Positions 34,965 through 46,340 of a stretch of DNA of 64,000 nt are shown here, one piece after another. The DNA comes from Actinomadura sp. J1-007 (GTDB taxonomy: Bacteria; Actinomycetota; Actinomycetes; Streptosporangiales; Streptosporangiaceae). The position numbers and the translations under genes were made by a program. Below the pieces are notes generated by a model, which saw nothing but the letters and a program-made list of their open reading frames with translations, ran no database searches and was not told the origin of the DNA. Within the stretch, counting starts at the first letter, position 1. Every line of letters starts with the position of its first letter. Location: positions 248,001 through 312,000 of the forward strand of contig NZ_WING01000002.1 in NCBI RefSeq assembly GCF_009793335.1. The letters run 5' to 3'.

Positions 34965-35052
34965 CCGCCCCGCGGTCCGCGCCCGCCTGACGTTAACGGG
35001 ACCGTCATCTCGCCGGAGGGCGGGCGTTCCACGGGCCGGGGACCTTGCCCGT

Positions 35053-36438
35053 GTGAGCATCTCCCCCCGCCCCCTGCCCTCCCTGTGCCTGCTGGCGGCG
35101 CTGGTCGCCGCGACCGCGTCCGCGCCGCCGCCGCGCGCGCCCCGGCCCCGCCCTCCCGTGCCGGTACGGGCCGTCGCCGCGGCCGTCCCGTGCCCGCCCG
35201 GACGCGCCGTCCCCTCCGACTTCGACGGCGACGGCACCGCCGACCTCGCCGTCGCGGCCCCGCACGCGCGCGCCCGCGCGGGCATGGTCGCCGTCCTGTA
35301 CGGCACGCGCCGCGCCGACTGGCTCTCCGAACCCGGGCCGCCGGGACGCGGCGACGGGTTCGGCGCGGCGCTCGCCGCGTTCGACGCCGACCACGACCGC
35401 TGCGCCGACCTCGCGGTCGGCGTGCCCGACGCGGCAGCCGGGCGCCGCCCGCCCGGCGCCGAGGGCGAGGGCGCGGTGCGGATCTTCCACGGCTCGCCGG
35501 GCGGGCTGCGCCCCGGGCGGCGGCTCGCGCTCCGGCCGGACGGCACCGACCGGTTCGGCGCGGCGCTCGCCGCCGCCGACCTCGACCGCGACCGCGACGA
35601 CGAACTGGTCGTCGGCGCGCCCGGCCACGCCGGCGGCGGCGCGGTGGCCGTCTTCGGCCTGCGCGGGCGCGGCCTGCGGCGCGGACCGGTCGTCACCCGG
35701 CGCACCGGCTGGGTCGGCGGCGGCACCGCCGAGACCGACGCGTTCGGGACCGTCCTCACCTGCGGCGACTACGACGGGGACCGCCGCGACGAGATCGCGG
35801 TCGGCGCCCCCGGCGACGGCGCCAAAGGCGAGGGGGCGGTGACCGTGCTGGACGTGCTGGAGCGTTCCTCCACCCGCCTGGCCCAGGACTCCGCCGGCAC
35901 CGCGGGCACTCCCGAACGGCTCGACGCGTTCGGCGCGGCCCTCGCCTCAGGCGACTTCGACCGCGACGGGCACGACGACGTCGCCGTCGGCGTCCCCGGC
36001 GAGAGCCTCACCGACGCGGGACGCATCGAGGGCGCCGTCCAGATCTTCGCCGGACCGTCCCTCGCCCAGCGCGGCCCCACCCTGACGCCCGGCGCCCGCC
36101 GCTTCCACCGCTTCGGCTCCGCGCTCGCCGCGGGCGACCTGACCGGCGACGGCACCGCGGACCTGGCCGTGGGCGCGCCGGGCGGGGGAGAGGTCCGCGT
36201 GCTGCGCGGCGTACCCGACCGCGGCCTGGCCGCCCGTTCCGCGAGAACGCTCACCTCGCCGTTCGGCTCCGGCGCGCAGTTCGGCTGGGCCCTGGCGATC
36301 AGGAACGGCGAACTGGCCGTAGGCGCCCCCGGCGCCCGCTCCTTCGGCGGCGCCGCGACCCTCACCGCCCGTCCCCCGAACACAGCCGACGCCCTACCGC
36401 TGACCCCGGCCGGTCTGCTCGGCTACGCCTTCGCCTGA
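35053..36438 (+). CDS. exported FG-GAP/VCBS repeat protein
   Basis: 461 aa with an N-terminal hydrophobic export segment (LPSLCLLAALVAATASA) and a Pro-rich linker. Seven or so integrin-alpha-like FG-GAP repeats follow, each with a calcium-loop pattern (DFDGDGTADLAVAAP, DADHDRCADLAVGVP, DLDRDRDDELVVGAP, DYDGDRRDEIAVGAP, DFDRDGHDDVAVGVP). These fold as a beta-propeller outside the cell. There is no catalytic domain and no anchor, so it is probably secreted. The start is GTG at 35053. It is a single gene followed by a small stem-loop. Confidence 0.87.
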   Translation: MSISPRPLPSLCLLAALVAATASAPPPRAPRPRPPVPVRAVAAAVPCPPGRAVPSDFDGDGTADLAVAAPHARARAGMVAVLYGTRRADWLSEPGPPGRGDGFGAALAAFDADHDRCADLAVGVPDAAAGRRPPGAEGEGAVRIFHGSPGGLRPGRRLALRPDGTDRFGAALAAADLDRDRDDELVVGAPGHAGGGAVAVFGLRGRGLRRGPVVTRRTGWVGGGTAETDAFGTVLTCGDYDGDRRDEIAVGAPGDGAKGEGAVTVLDVLERSSTRLAQDSAGTAGTPERLDAFGAALASGDFDRDGHDDVAVGVPGESLTDAGRIEGAVQIFAGPSLAQRGPTLTPGARRFHRFGSALAAGDLTGDGTADLAVGAPGGGEVRVLRGVPDRGLAARSARTLTSPFGSGAQFGWALAIRNGELAVGAPGARSFGGAATLTARPPNTADALPLTPAGLLGYAFA

Positions 36439-36443
36439 CCACC

Positions 36444-36461
36444 AGCCCCAGGGCCGGGGCT
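36444..36461. terminator. short stem-loop between convergent genes
   Basis: AGCCCC and GGGGCT form a 6-bp stem with a 6-nt loop between the FG-GAP gene and the convergent lipoprotein gene, touching the lipoprotein stop. It is weak but well placed. Confidence 0.45.
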
Positions 36462-37000
36462 TACGAGATACGCAACCGTGCGGTGTAGTCCTGGCCGGCG
36501 GGCGGGCTCGCGGCGGGCTGGAGGTCGAGGAGGCGGATCGTGTGGCCCGCCGCCTTCACGCTCGCCGCGAAGCGGCGGTTGGTGTGCAGCTTGTAGGAGG
36601 CGGGGGAGCCCTTCGCGCCGGCGACCTGGAGCGTCACGATCGCGTCGCCCTCCCAGACGCACGTGGCGTTCTTGGGGCAGCGGCTGTCGGCCACGCTCTT
36701 GAACGTCACGGTGAGCGTGCCGTCCTTGAGGCGCGCCGTGCCGCCCCGGCGCAGGGCGAAGTCCTGGCCGGGGGCGACCTGGCCGCCGCCCGGCCTGCCC
36801 GCGTCGGGCAGCGGCTTGGACGGGGCCCTCGGCGCGGACGACCCCGGAGCGGACGATCCCGGCGCCGGGGAGGCCGGCGCGGAGGCCGGTTCGGGGGGCG
36901 GATCGGACGAGGACGACCTGGCGTCCGCCGAACCGCAGGCGGTGAGGGCGACGAGCGGCGCCGCCGCGATGAGCGGCGCCCAGCGGAGTGGGGTGGACAT
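36461..37000 (-). CDS. putative lipoprotein
   Basis: 179 aa. The signal peptide ends in the lipobox LTAC (PLVALTACGSADARSS), so it is lipid-anchored on the outer face of the membrane. A Ser/Pro/Ala-rich linker (residues 25-65) leads to a small beta-rich domain with two Cys that may form a disulfide (SRCPKNATCVWEGD) and a late GHTIRLLDLQPAAS. This C-terminal pattern recurs in small actinobacterial and cyanobacterial exported proteins of unknown role. GGAGAGA precedes the ATG. Confidence 0.8.
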   Translation of the reverse strand: MSTPLRWAPLIAAAPLVALTACGSADARSSSSDPPPEPASAPASPAPGSSAPGSSAPRAPSKPLPDAGRPGGGQVAPGQDFALRRGGTARLKDGTLTVTFKSVADSRCPKNATCVWEGDAIVTLQVAGAKGSPASYKLHTNRRFAASVKAAGHTIRLLDLQPAASPPAGQDYTARLRIS

Positions 37001-37092
37001 GCGTCTCTCCAGATGTGGATCGGCCGCGTTCGGTCCGCGCCGACATTGGACGCGGCGCGGAACCGGGGCGTTCCCGCGATGGGGCGGGAAAT

Positions 37093-38679
37093 TCAGCGGC
37101 CGTCCAGCGACCGTTCCCCGTCGCCGATCGTGAACGCCGCGGCGACGGTCGCGGGAGCGTTCCGGCGGGTGACGTACGGGACGGCGTGGAACTCGGCCCG
37201 CAGCTCGCCCGGCCCAGCCTCGCACAGCACGTAGCCGCGGCGCTGGTCGATGAAGGCGATGTGCGGGTTCTCGGCGCGGACCGCCTCGTTCGCCGCCGGG
37301 TCGGGCACGCCGTCGCCGTCGCTGGAGACCGACGTCGCGACGAGTTCCACGCCCACCCGCGCGGAGCCGGGGTCGTCGAAGTCCTGGAGCAGGTCGTTGG
37401 CGTGCGCGACGTGGACGTCCCCGGTGAGGACGACGGGGTTGCGCGCCCCGGACGTCAGCAGCCCGTCGAGCAGGCGTTGGCGTTCGGCGGCGTAGCCGTC
37501 CCAGCCGTCCATGGCCATCAGGCGGCCCGGCCCGAGGCGGTGGTCGCGCTGCGCCAGGAACACCTGCTGCGCGAGAACGTTCCACTGCGCGCGGGACGAG
37601 CGCAGGCGCGCGTCGAGCCAGCGGAGCTGCGCCGGGCCCGCGAGCGCCCGCCGCGCGAGGCGCGCGTCGCACCCGGAACGCAGGCCGTCCTCGCACGGCT
37701 GGTCGTCCCTGAACTGCCGGGTGTCGAGCATGTGGAACGTCGCGAGGCCGCCCCACCCGATCGCGCGCGTCAGGCGGAGCCGCCCGTCCGGCCGGAACGC
37801 CGACCGGCGCAGCGGCATGTGCTCGTAGTACGCGCGCATGGCGGCGCGCTTCCGCCCGGCGAACCCCGGGTACTTCGTGCCGGGGGCGTCGCCCGCCCAG
37901 TTGTTCTCCACCTCGTGGTCGTCCCACGTCACCGCCCACGGCGCGGCGGCGTGCGCGGCGCGCAGGTCGGGGTCGGTCTTGTACTGGGCGTGCCGCAGCC
38001 GGTACTCGGCGAGCGTCTGGAGCCTGCCGCCCGCGTGCCGCCGGACGACCGGCAGCGGCGAGTCGTCCTTCGCCGAGTCCTCGTAGAGGTAGTCGCCGAG
38101 GTGGACGACGAGGTCCGGGCTCCGTTCGGCGATGCGGCCGTAGGCGGTGAAGTAGCCGTGCTCGTAGTACGCGCAGGACGCGACGGCCAACGTCACGGGC
38201 GACGGCGCGCCGGGCGGCGGAGCCGTCCGCGTACGGCCGGCGGGCGACACGTGGCCGTCCGCCCGGAACCGGTAGTGGTAGTCGCGTCCGGGCGCGAGGC
38301 CGTCCACCTCGACGTGCACGCTGTGCGCGCCCGCCTCCCGCGCCGCGACCCGCCCCCGCCGCACGACGCGGCCGAACGACTCGTCCTCCGCGACCTGCCA
38401 TTCCACGTCCACGTCGCCGCGCCCCCGCAGCCCGCCGTGGCCGTCGTCGGCGAGCGGCCTCGGGGCGAGCCGCGTCCAGAGCACGAACCCGCCGGGCGAC
38501 GGATCGCCGGAGGCGACGCCCAGCTCGAACGGATCGCCCGCGCGGGCGCGCCGTTCCCGCCTCGGCGAGGACGGCGCGTTCGGCGCCCACGCCTGCGGCG
38601 TCCGCGCGAGGGGCGCGGTCCCGGCGAGTCCCGTGGTCCCGGCCAGTCCCGTGGTGGCCAGGAACGTCCTGCGTGTCAT
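37093..38679 (-). CDS. phoD: alkaline phosphatase D (PhoD) family, Tat-exported
   Basis: 528 aa. MTRRTFLATTGLAGTTGLAG is a twin-arginine signal. The N-terminal Fn3-like PhoD_N domain (FELGVASGDPSPGGFVLWTR) is followed by the metallophosphatase: VASCAYYEHGY, HLGDYLYEDS and VTWDDHEVENNWAGD provide metal ligands, and VVLTGDVHVAHANDL gives the late His pair. It is a secreted phosphodiesterase/monoesterase that releases phosphate from organic esters or teichoic acids. The ATG at 38679 fits the Tat motif; a GTG two codons earlier is possible. No Pho box was evident. Confidence 0.92.
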   Translation of the reverse strand: MTRRTFLATTGLAGTTGLAGTAPLARTPQAWAPNAPSSPRRERRARAGDPFELGVASGDPSPGGFVLWTRLAPRPLADDGHGGLRGRGDVDVEWQVAEDESFGRVVRRGRVAAREAGAHSVHVEVDGLAPGRDYHYRFRADGHVSPAGRTRTAPPPGAPSPVTLAVASCAYYEHGYFTAYGRIAERSPDLVVHLGDYLYEDSAKDDSPLPVVRRHAGGRLQTLAEYRLRHAQYKTDPDLRAAHAAAPWAVTWDDHEVENNWAGDAPGTKYPGFAGRKRAAMRAYYEHMPLRRSAFRPDGRLRLTRAIGWGGLATFHMLDTRQFRDDQPCEDGLRSGCDARLARRALAGPAQLRWLDARLRSSRAQWNVLAQQVFLAQRDHRLGPGRLMAMDGWDGYAAERQRLLDGLLTSGARNPVVLTGDVHVAHANDLLQDFDDPGSARVGVELVATSVSSDGDGVPDPAANEAVRAENPHIAFIDQRRGYVLCEAGPGELRAEFHAVPYVTRRNAPATVAAAFTIGDGERSLDGR

Positions 38680-38798
38680 GTCCACGCGTCCAGTGCAGAA
38701 CACCCGATTGAGGACGAAACGAGGCGCAGACGACCACGAGCGCAACAGGGAGTGAAGCGGATGATGCGCTCCACTCCGTACGCCCTGCGTCCGGGCGG

Positions 38799-39860
38799 TC
38801 ACGGGTGCGGACGGCCGGTGCGCCAGCGGGTCAGGACCGCGTCCACCTTGGAACGGATCGCGGCGCGGGCCTCCGCCCGGGGGACGCCGTTCATCAGCAT
38901 CTCGTCGTAGCCGGTGTCGAGATGGCGGACGGAGGCGACGACGGCGAGGGTGACGGCCTCCTCGTCCAGTTCGCGGCCCGCCGCCGTGCGGCCGACGCGT
39001 CCGCTGCCGCGCACGGCGGCGTGGCCCGCGATCTCCTCGGCGCGGCCGGGCGGGCAGCCGGGGAACAGCGCGACGATCCGCTCGGTCATCCGGGCCATGA
39101 GGTCGAGGTCCTGCTCGGCGCGGCGGTCGCGGTCGCGGTCGCGGCGGCGGGCGCGCGCGTCCTCGTCGGCGAGGCACCGCTCCTCGGCGCGGCGCAGCGC
39201 CTCCTCCTCGACCAGCACGCCGCGCCGCTCGTAGCGCTTGCGGCGCCGGTTGTACTGGACCACGACCGCCGCCAGGCCGCTCTCCTTCTTCGCGCGGCGG
39301 CTGAGCGCGGCGTCGCCCGAGGGCAGGAACACCAGGTGGTCGAGGTCGGCGCAGGCGAGGCAGAGCGGCGCGTCGCCCTCCATGACCTGGTGGTCGCCGC
39401 CGCCGCGGCAGCCCGCGCAGGTCCACGGCCCGGAGGGCAGCACGGCGACGAGGTCGGGCGGCTCGTCGCGCTTGGCGTCGAGCCGGGCCCGCTGCGCCGG
39501 GGTCAGGTCGGGCGACAGCCAGTGCACGCGGAGCGCCCGCTCGGCCGCCGGGTCGCCGGACGCGGTGAACCGCAGCGGGCGGCGGTCGCGCGTCGCGGCG
39601 GTGTAGGCCGCCTCGCTCGCGTCGAGCCCGCCCTTCTCGGCCCAGGCCCGCAGCGCCTCGACGGCCTCGGCGACGCGGTCGGCCCGTACGGGCATGCACG
39701 CCTCAAGGGAGTCGTGCCGCCCCTGGCGCCACTCGTCCACCTGGGCGGACCGCAGCCAGCCGAGCCGGGTGAAGACCTCCACGGCCGACACCGAGCGCGA
39801 CCGCCGCAGGATCTCGTCCGCCGCGTCCTCGACCCGCCGCGCCACCCGCCCCTGACTCAC
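38799..39860 (-). CDS. DUF2293 domain protein
   Basis: 353 aa. The N-terminal 130 residues are unassigned. A Cys4 motif (CAGCRGGG and CLACAD) suggests a zinc ribbon, and a strongly charged helix (ARARRRDRDRDRRAEQDL) connects to the C-terminal domain. That domain reads IVALFPGCPPGRAEEIAGHA, then EAVTLAVVASVRHLDTGYDE and MLMNGVPRAEARAAI, which is the DUF2293 signature. Function is unknown; the zinc motif and basic helix suggest nucleic acid contact. The start ATG at 39860 is the first in frame. Confidence 0.8.
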   Translation of the reverse strand: MSQGRVARRVEDAADEILRRSRSVSAVEVFTRLGWLRSAQVDEWRQGRHDSLEACMPVRADRVAEAVEALRAWAEKGGLDASEAAYTAATRDRRPLRFTASGDPAAERALRVHWLSPDLTPAQRARLDAKRDEPPDLVAVLPSGPWTCAGCRGGGDHQVMEGDAPLCLACADLDHLVFLPSGDAALSRRAKKESGLAAVVVQYNRRRKRYERRGVLVEEEALRRAEERCLADEDARARRRDRDRDRRAEQDLDLMARMTERIVALFPGCPPGRAEEIAGHAAVRGSGRVGRTAAGRELDEEAVTLAVVASVRHLDTGYDEMLMNGVPRAEARAAIRSKVDAVLTRWRTGRPHP

Positions 39861-39954
39861 GCCGACACGGTACCGCCCCCCGGTGACACCCGCCGCCCGC
39901 CGCCGGGCCGACCCCGAAGCGCAGCGGAATGATCACGGTGCGTAGTGTTCGATC

Positions 39955-40164
39955 ATGGGGGAGCGCTGGGCGGGACCCGGCGGGACGCGGGTCCGGGCGG
40001 TGCGGCTGGCCGGGGCGCACCGGGTCTGGGCCGACATCGCGGGCATCGCGGCGGACGCCGGGCACGCGTTCCTGGTCGTCGAGGACGGGCGGCTCGTCGG
40101 CTACTTCGCGTCGGTGGAGGACCTGGCCGAGGCGGTCGACCTCGCCGCGCTGAGACCGGATTGA
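39955..40164 (+). CDS. small hypothetical protein
   Basis: 69 aa, MGERWAGPGGTRVRAVRLAG then VWADIAGIAADAGHAFLVVE and DGRLVGYFASVEDLAEAVDL. The compact alpha/beta pattern and a Cys-free composition are compatible with a real small protein. No ribosome site is obvious. Two other frames are also open here, so the assignment rests on composition. It lies just before the rbsR operators, with no evident link to the ribose operon. Confidence 0.5.
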   Translation: MGERWAGPGGTRVRAVRLAGAHRVWADIAGIAADAGHAFLVVEDGRLVGYFASVEDLAEAVDLAALRPD

Positions 40165-40218
40165 GACCCGATCGCGGCGGCCGCGGCGGTCCGCGCCTTG
40201 CGGGAAGAGGAAACAGCG

Positions 40219-40256
40219 TGTAAACGTTTACAAGACGTTGGATGTAAACGATTACA
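40219..40256. promoter_or_regulatory. two LacI-family operators before rbsR
   Basis: TGTAAACGTTTACA (40219-40232) is a perfect palindrome with the central CG of LacI/GalR sites. TGTAAACGATTACA (40243-40256) is a second copy with one mismatch, 24 bp further on. The second ends four bases before AGGAGG of the regulator. Together they give tandem, same-face sites for autoregulation of the whole rbs-type operon. Confidence 0.9.
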
Positions 40257-40269
40257 AGAGGAGGTGGGC

Positions 40270-41297
40270 ATGGCCGGCGTGAAGGACGTGGCGCGGCTGG
40301 CCGGCGTGTCCGTCGCCACCGTCTCCCGCGTGCTGAACGACAGCGCCGCCGTCACGGGCGAGACGCGCGCGCGGGTGCTGGAGGCGGTCGCCGAGCTCGG
40401 CTACCGGCCGAACGCGGTCGCCCGCTCGCTGCGCACCGACACCACGCGGACGATCGGGCTGGTCATCGGCGACATCCTCAACCCGTTCTTCACCGAGCTC
40501 GCGCGGGCCGTGGAGGACGAGGCGCGGCGGTCCGGGTACTCGGTCGTGATCGGCAACGCCGACGAGCGGCCCGAGCGGCAGGACCACTACGTGCGCACCC
40601 TGCTGGAGCAGCGCGTGGACGGCCTGCTGCTGTGCCCGACGGCGGAGATCACGCCGCTGGTGCGCGACGTCGTCCGGGACGGCGCGCCGCTGGTCTTCCT
40701 GGACCGGACGCTGCCCGGCCTGGACGTGCCGACCGTCCGCGCGGACGGCGCGGAGGCGATCGGCGCGCTGGTCGCCCACCTGCGCGGGCTCGGGCGGCGG
40801 CGCGTCGCGTTCATCTCCGGCCCGGCGCTGCTGTCGACCGGCCGCGAGCGCACCGAGGCGTTCCGGGCGGCGATGCGCGCGAACGGGCTGGAGGTCCCCG
40901 AGGAGTACCTGGTGGCGGGCGACTTCCGGGCGGGCAGCGGCCGGGAGACCGCGGCGCGCCTGCTGGACCTCCCGCGGCCCCCCGAGGTGATCTTCGCGGG
41001 GGACAACCTGATGGCGCTCGGCGCGCTGGACGAGATCCGGGCGCGCGGGCTGCGGATCCCGGCGGACGTGGGGCTCGCGTCGTACGACGACGTGCCCTGG
41101 TTCGCCCATCTGGAACCGCCGGTCACGGCGATCGAGCAGCCCGTCCAGGAGCTCGGCCGCCGCGCGGTGCGGGCCCTGCTGGACCGCGTCGAACGCCGGC
41201 CGGTGGAGCCCGCGGTGCTGGCCGCGCGGCTGGTCGTGCGCCGCTCGTGCGGCGAGGCCCCGGAGAACCGGGGCGACGGTGAAGGGAGTGGTCGGGC

Positions 41298-41301
<4 letters not shown>
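40270..41301 (+). CDS. rbsR: LacI-family regulator of ribose-type operon
   Basis: 343 aa. The N-terminal headpiece is VKDVARLAGVSVATVSRVLN with the hinge YRPNAVARSLRT, followed by a periplasmic-binding-protein-like ligand domain (IGLVIGDILNPFFTELARAV, VIFAGDNLMALGAL, LASYDDVPWF). The ATG at 40270 has AGGAGG five bases upstream. Its stop overlaps the rbsA start as ATGA. It probably represses the operon through the two TGTAAACG sites and releases on binding ribose or a related sugar. The rbs assignment comes from the ribokinase at the end of the operon. Confidence 0.9.
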
Positions 41302-42879
<1,578 letters not shown>

Positions 42880-42880
<1 letters not shown>

Positions 42881-44838
42881 TGTCCACTGAAACGCTGCGC
42901 AAGCAGCCGAGGCCGTCGGGCGACGGCGGCGGGTTCCGGCTGACGGCGGGCCGCCTGCTCGGGGAGAACGGGGCGCTGGCCGGGCTGGTGATCCTGGTCG
43001 TCGCGCTCGCGATCGCGTCCGGCGACTTCCTCACCGTGACGAACCTGCTGAACGTCGGGGTGCAGGCCGCCGTGACGGCGATCCTGGCGTTCGGCGTCAC
43101 GTTCGTCATCGTCACCGCGGGGATCGACCTGTCGGTCGGCGCGGTCGCCGCGCTGTCGGCGGTGGTCCTCGCCTGGACGGCGACCGGGCACGGGTGGCCG
43201 TGGCCGGTGGCGCTGGCCCTCGCGGTCGTCGTCGGCCTCGCGGCCGGCCTGGTGAACGGCGCGCTGATCACCTACGGCAAGCTGCCGCCGTTCATCGCGA
43301 CGCTCGCGATGCTGGGCGTGGCGCGCGGCCTCGCGCTGGTCATCTCCGACGGCAGCCCGATCGCGCTGCCGGGCGCGGTGACCCACCTCGGCGACACGAT
43401 CGGCGAGTACCTGCCCGTCCCGGTGATCGTCATGATCGCGATGGGGCTGCTGACCGCGCTGGTCCTCGCCCGCACCTACAGCGGCCGGGCGATGTACGCG
43501 ATCGGCGGCAACGAGGAGGCGGCCCGCCTGTCGGGCATCCGGGTGAACCGGCAGAAGCTCGTCACCTACGGATTGTCGGGCGCGTTCGCGGCCGTTGCCG
43601 GGATCGTGCTGGCGAGCCGGCTCGCATCGGCGCAGCCGCAGGCCGCCAACGGCTACGAGCTGGACGCCATCGCCGCCGTCGTGATCGGCGGGGCGAGCCT
43701 GTCGGGCGGCAAGGGCAAGGCGTTCGGCACGCTCGTCGGCGCGCTGATCCTCGCGGTGCTGCGCAACGGCCTGAACCTGCTGTCGGTCTCGGCGTTCTGG
43801 CAGCAGGTCGTCATCGGCGTCGTGATCGCGCTCGCCGTGCTGCTGGACACCGTCCGGCGCCGCGGCACGCGGCTGCGTCCCGCGACGTTCCTCGCCGGCG
43901 GAGCGGTGGCCGCCGCGGCGGTGATCGCGCTCGCCGTGGTGGTCGCGACCACCGGCGGCAACGGCTCCAAGTCGGGCGGCGCGGCCGGGGGCGGCGGGAC
44001 GAAGGTCGGCCTGTCGGTCTCCACGCTGAACAACCCGTTCTTCGTGCAGCTCCGCCAGGGCGCGCAGGACGAGGCGAAGAGGCTCGGCGTCTCGCTGACC
44101 GTGTCCGACGCGCAGAACGACGCGTCCCAGCAGGTCAACCAGGTGCAGAACTACGCGAGCCAGGGGATGAAGGCGATCATCGTCAACCCGGTCGACTCCG
44201 ACGCCGCCGCGCCCGCCGTCCAGGCCGCCAACCGGTCCGACATCCCGGTCGTGGCCGCCGACCGGACCGTGAACGGCGCGCGGATCGCGCAGCTCGTCGC
44301 GTCCGACAACGTCGCGGGCGGCAGGGACGCGGCCAAGGAGATGGCGCGGCAGCTCGGCGGCAAGGGCAGGATCGTCATCATCCAGGGGCAGGCCGGCACC
44401 TCCGCCTCCCGCGAGCGCGGGCAGGGCTTCCTGGAAGGGCTGAAGGCGTTCCCCGGCATCCGGGTGGTGGCCAAGCAGCCCGCCGACTTCGACCGCACCA
44501 AGGGCCTGGACGTCATGACCAACCTCATGCAGTCCAACCCCGACGTCAACGGCGTGTTCGCCGAGAACGACGAGATGGCGCTCGGCGCGGTCAAGGCGCT
44601 CGGCGGCAAGGCCGGCGGGCAGGTCAAGGTGGTCGGCTTCGACGGCACGCCCGAGGGCATCAAGGCCGTCCAGGACGGCACGATGAACGCCACCGTCGCG
44701 CAGCAGCCGAGGCTGCTCGGGCAGATGGCGGTGCAGAGCGCGGTGAAGGCCGCCAAGGGTGACAAGCTGGTCGCGACCAACGCCGTGCCGGTGAAGGTCG
44801 CCACCAAGGAGAACGCGGCCGAGTTCGAGACCCCGTAG
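42880..44838 (+). CDS. rbsC: fused ribose-type ABC permease and substrate-binding protein (RbsC-RbsB)
   Basis: 652 aa in one frame. Residues about 25-340 are an RbsC permease with 8-10 membrane helices (FVIVTAGIDLSVGAVAAL, AIGGNEEAARLSGIRV, AVVIGGASLSGGKGKAFGTL). A further hydrophobic helix (about 345-365) and a Gly/Ser linker follow. The rest (about 383-652) is a sugar-binding RbsB domain: VGLSVSTLNNPFFVQLRQGA, KAIIVNPVDSDAAAPAV, NGVFAENDEMALGAVKAL. The last helix tethers the binding protein outside the cell to its own channel, replacing a free lipoprotein. The ATG shares an A with the rbsA stop and has GGAGGG upstream. Confidence 0.93.
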
Positions 44839-44847
44839 GGAGGGACA

Positions 44848-45756
44848 GTGTCCAACGACAAAGAGGTGGTCGTCGTCGGATCGGTGAACGCCGACCTCGT
44901 GGTCGGCGTGGACCGGCGGCCGGGGCCGGGCGAGACCGTGCTCGGCTCCGACCTCGCCGTCCACCCGGGCGGCAAGGGCGCCAACCAGGCGGTCGCCGCC
45001 GCCCGGCTCGGCGGCCGGGTCGGCATCCTCGGCCGCACCGGCGACGACGGCAACGGCGAGCTGCTGCGCGCGTCCCTCGCCGGCGCCGGGGTGGACCTCG
45101 CGCACCTGCTGGTCACCCCCGGCCCGAACGGCGTCGCGCTGATCACGGTCGGCCCGGACGGCGACAACAGCATCATCGTCTCGCCCGGCGCCAACGCCCG
45201 GCTCACGCCCGCCGACGTCGAGGCGGCCCGCGCGATGATCGCGGGGGCCGCGGTCGTGACGTTCCAGCTCGAAGTGCCGCTGGAGACCGTCCTCGCCGCC
45301 GCGCGGGTCGCCGCGGACGCGGGCGGGCGCGTCGTGCTCAACCTGTCGCCGCCCGCCCCGGTCCCGGACGAGCTGCTGCGCCTGTGCGACCCGCTCGTGG
45401 TGAACGAGCACGAGGCCGCGTTCCTGCTGCCGGGCCACGACGCGGACGAGGACCCGGCCGCGCTCGCGTCCGCCCTCCTCGCCCGGGGGCCGCGCTCGGT
45501 CGTGATCACCCTCGGCGGGGACGGCGCGCTCGTCGCGGACGCCTCGGGCTCCTCGGCCGTCCCGTCCCCGAAGGTGGAGGCCGTCGACACGACGGGCGCG
45601 GGCGACGCGTTCACCGCCGCGCTCTGCCTGCGCCTCGCGCGCGGCGACGCGCTCGCCGACGCGGCCCGCTACGCCGCCCGCGTGGGCGCCGCGTCCGTGC
45701 GCGCGGCGGGCGCGCAGAGCTCCTACCCGTCGGCGGACGACGAGCTGCCCGCCTGA
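44848..45756 (+). CDS. rbsK: ribokinase
   Basis: 302 aa PfkB-family sugar kinase that phosphorylates D-ribose at O5. GSVNADLVVGVDRRPGPGET is the N-terminal signature, HPGGKGANQAVAAARLG the ribose/Gly-Gly region, and VEAVDTTGAGDAFTAALCLRL the DTxGAGD anion hole with the catalytic Asp. The start is GTG at 44848, with AGGGAGGGACA upstream. It is the last gene of the rbsR-A-CB-K operon; no rbsD pyranase is present. Length and motifs are complete. Confidence 0.94.
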   Translation: MSNDKEVVVVGSVNADLVVGVDRRPGPGETVLGSDLAVHPGGKGANQAVAAARLGGRVGILGRTGDDGNGELLRASLAGAGVDLAHLLVTPGPNGVALITVGPDGDNSIIVSPGANARLTPADVEAARAMIAGAAVVTFQLEVPLETVLAAARVAADAGGRVVLNLSPPAPVPDELLRLCDPLVVNEHEAAFLLPGHDADEDPAALASALLARGPRSVVITLGGDGALVADASGSSAVPSPKVEAVDTTGAGDAFTAALCLRLARGDALADAARYAARVGAASVRAAGAQSSYPSADDELPA

Positions 45757-45766
45757 GGACGTCCGC

Positions 45767-46300
45767 TCAGCCGGCCGGGCCGCCGCTCCGCTCCCCGGCC
45801 GGCGGGGCGTCCGCTCCCCGCGCGCCGTCCTCCGGGGCCCGGCGCCGCCGCCGGTACGCCACGAGCCCCGCGACCAGGGCGGCGACCGCGGCGACGAGGG
45901 CGGCGGTCGCGGCGGGCGAACGGCCGAACACCTCCAGCCAGCCCCACACCACCGCGTACCCGCCGACCACCCACGGCGGCGTCCACAGCGCGGAGCCGAG
46001 CGCCGACGCGGCCAGGTAGCGCGGGAGCGGCATCCGGACGACGCCCGCGGAGACGGGGATCGCGTGCCGCAGCCCGGCGACCCAGTGCGCCGCGAACACC
46101 GCGAGCGCCCCGCGCCGGGCGACCATGGCCTCGACCCGCCGCAGCCGGTGTTCGCCGACCCGCCGCCCGATCCGCGAGGTGTAGACGCGGGGGCCGACGG
46201 TGCGGCCGATCCAGTAGTACACCTGCCCGCGCACGAAGATGATCAGCACGGCGACGGCCGCGCCGAGCCACAGCGGCATGCCCCAGAACGTGTCTCGCAT
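45767..46300 (-). CDS. DedA-family (VTT domain) membrane protein
   Basis: 177 aa. Four hydrophobic segments and the DedA core RGQVYYWIGRTVGPRVY, followed by FAAHWVAGLRHAIPVSAGVV, the conserved R.....(P/G) motif of these undecaprenyl-phosphate/phospholipid carriers and proton-dependent transporters. The tail is Arg-rich and cytoplasmic. It is somewhat short for the family (usually about 200-220 aa), lacking the first amphipathic region. Forty bases upstream there is an iron-box-like palindrome. Function beyond the family is not resolvable. Confidence 0.82.
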   Translation of the reverse strand: MRDTFWGMPLWLGAAVAVLIIFVRGQVYYWIGRTVGPRVYTSRIGRRVGEHRLRRVEAMVARRGALAVFAAHWVAGLRHAIPVSAGVVRMPLPRYLAASALGSALWTPPWVVGGYAVVWGWLEVFGRSPAATAALVAAVAALVAGLVAYRRRRRAPEDGARGADAPPAGERSGGPAG

Positions 46301-46340
46301 GGCGTGGCGTCCTCGTCGCGTCGGCGTCCGTCGGCCCGAT

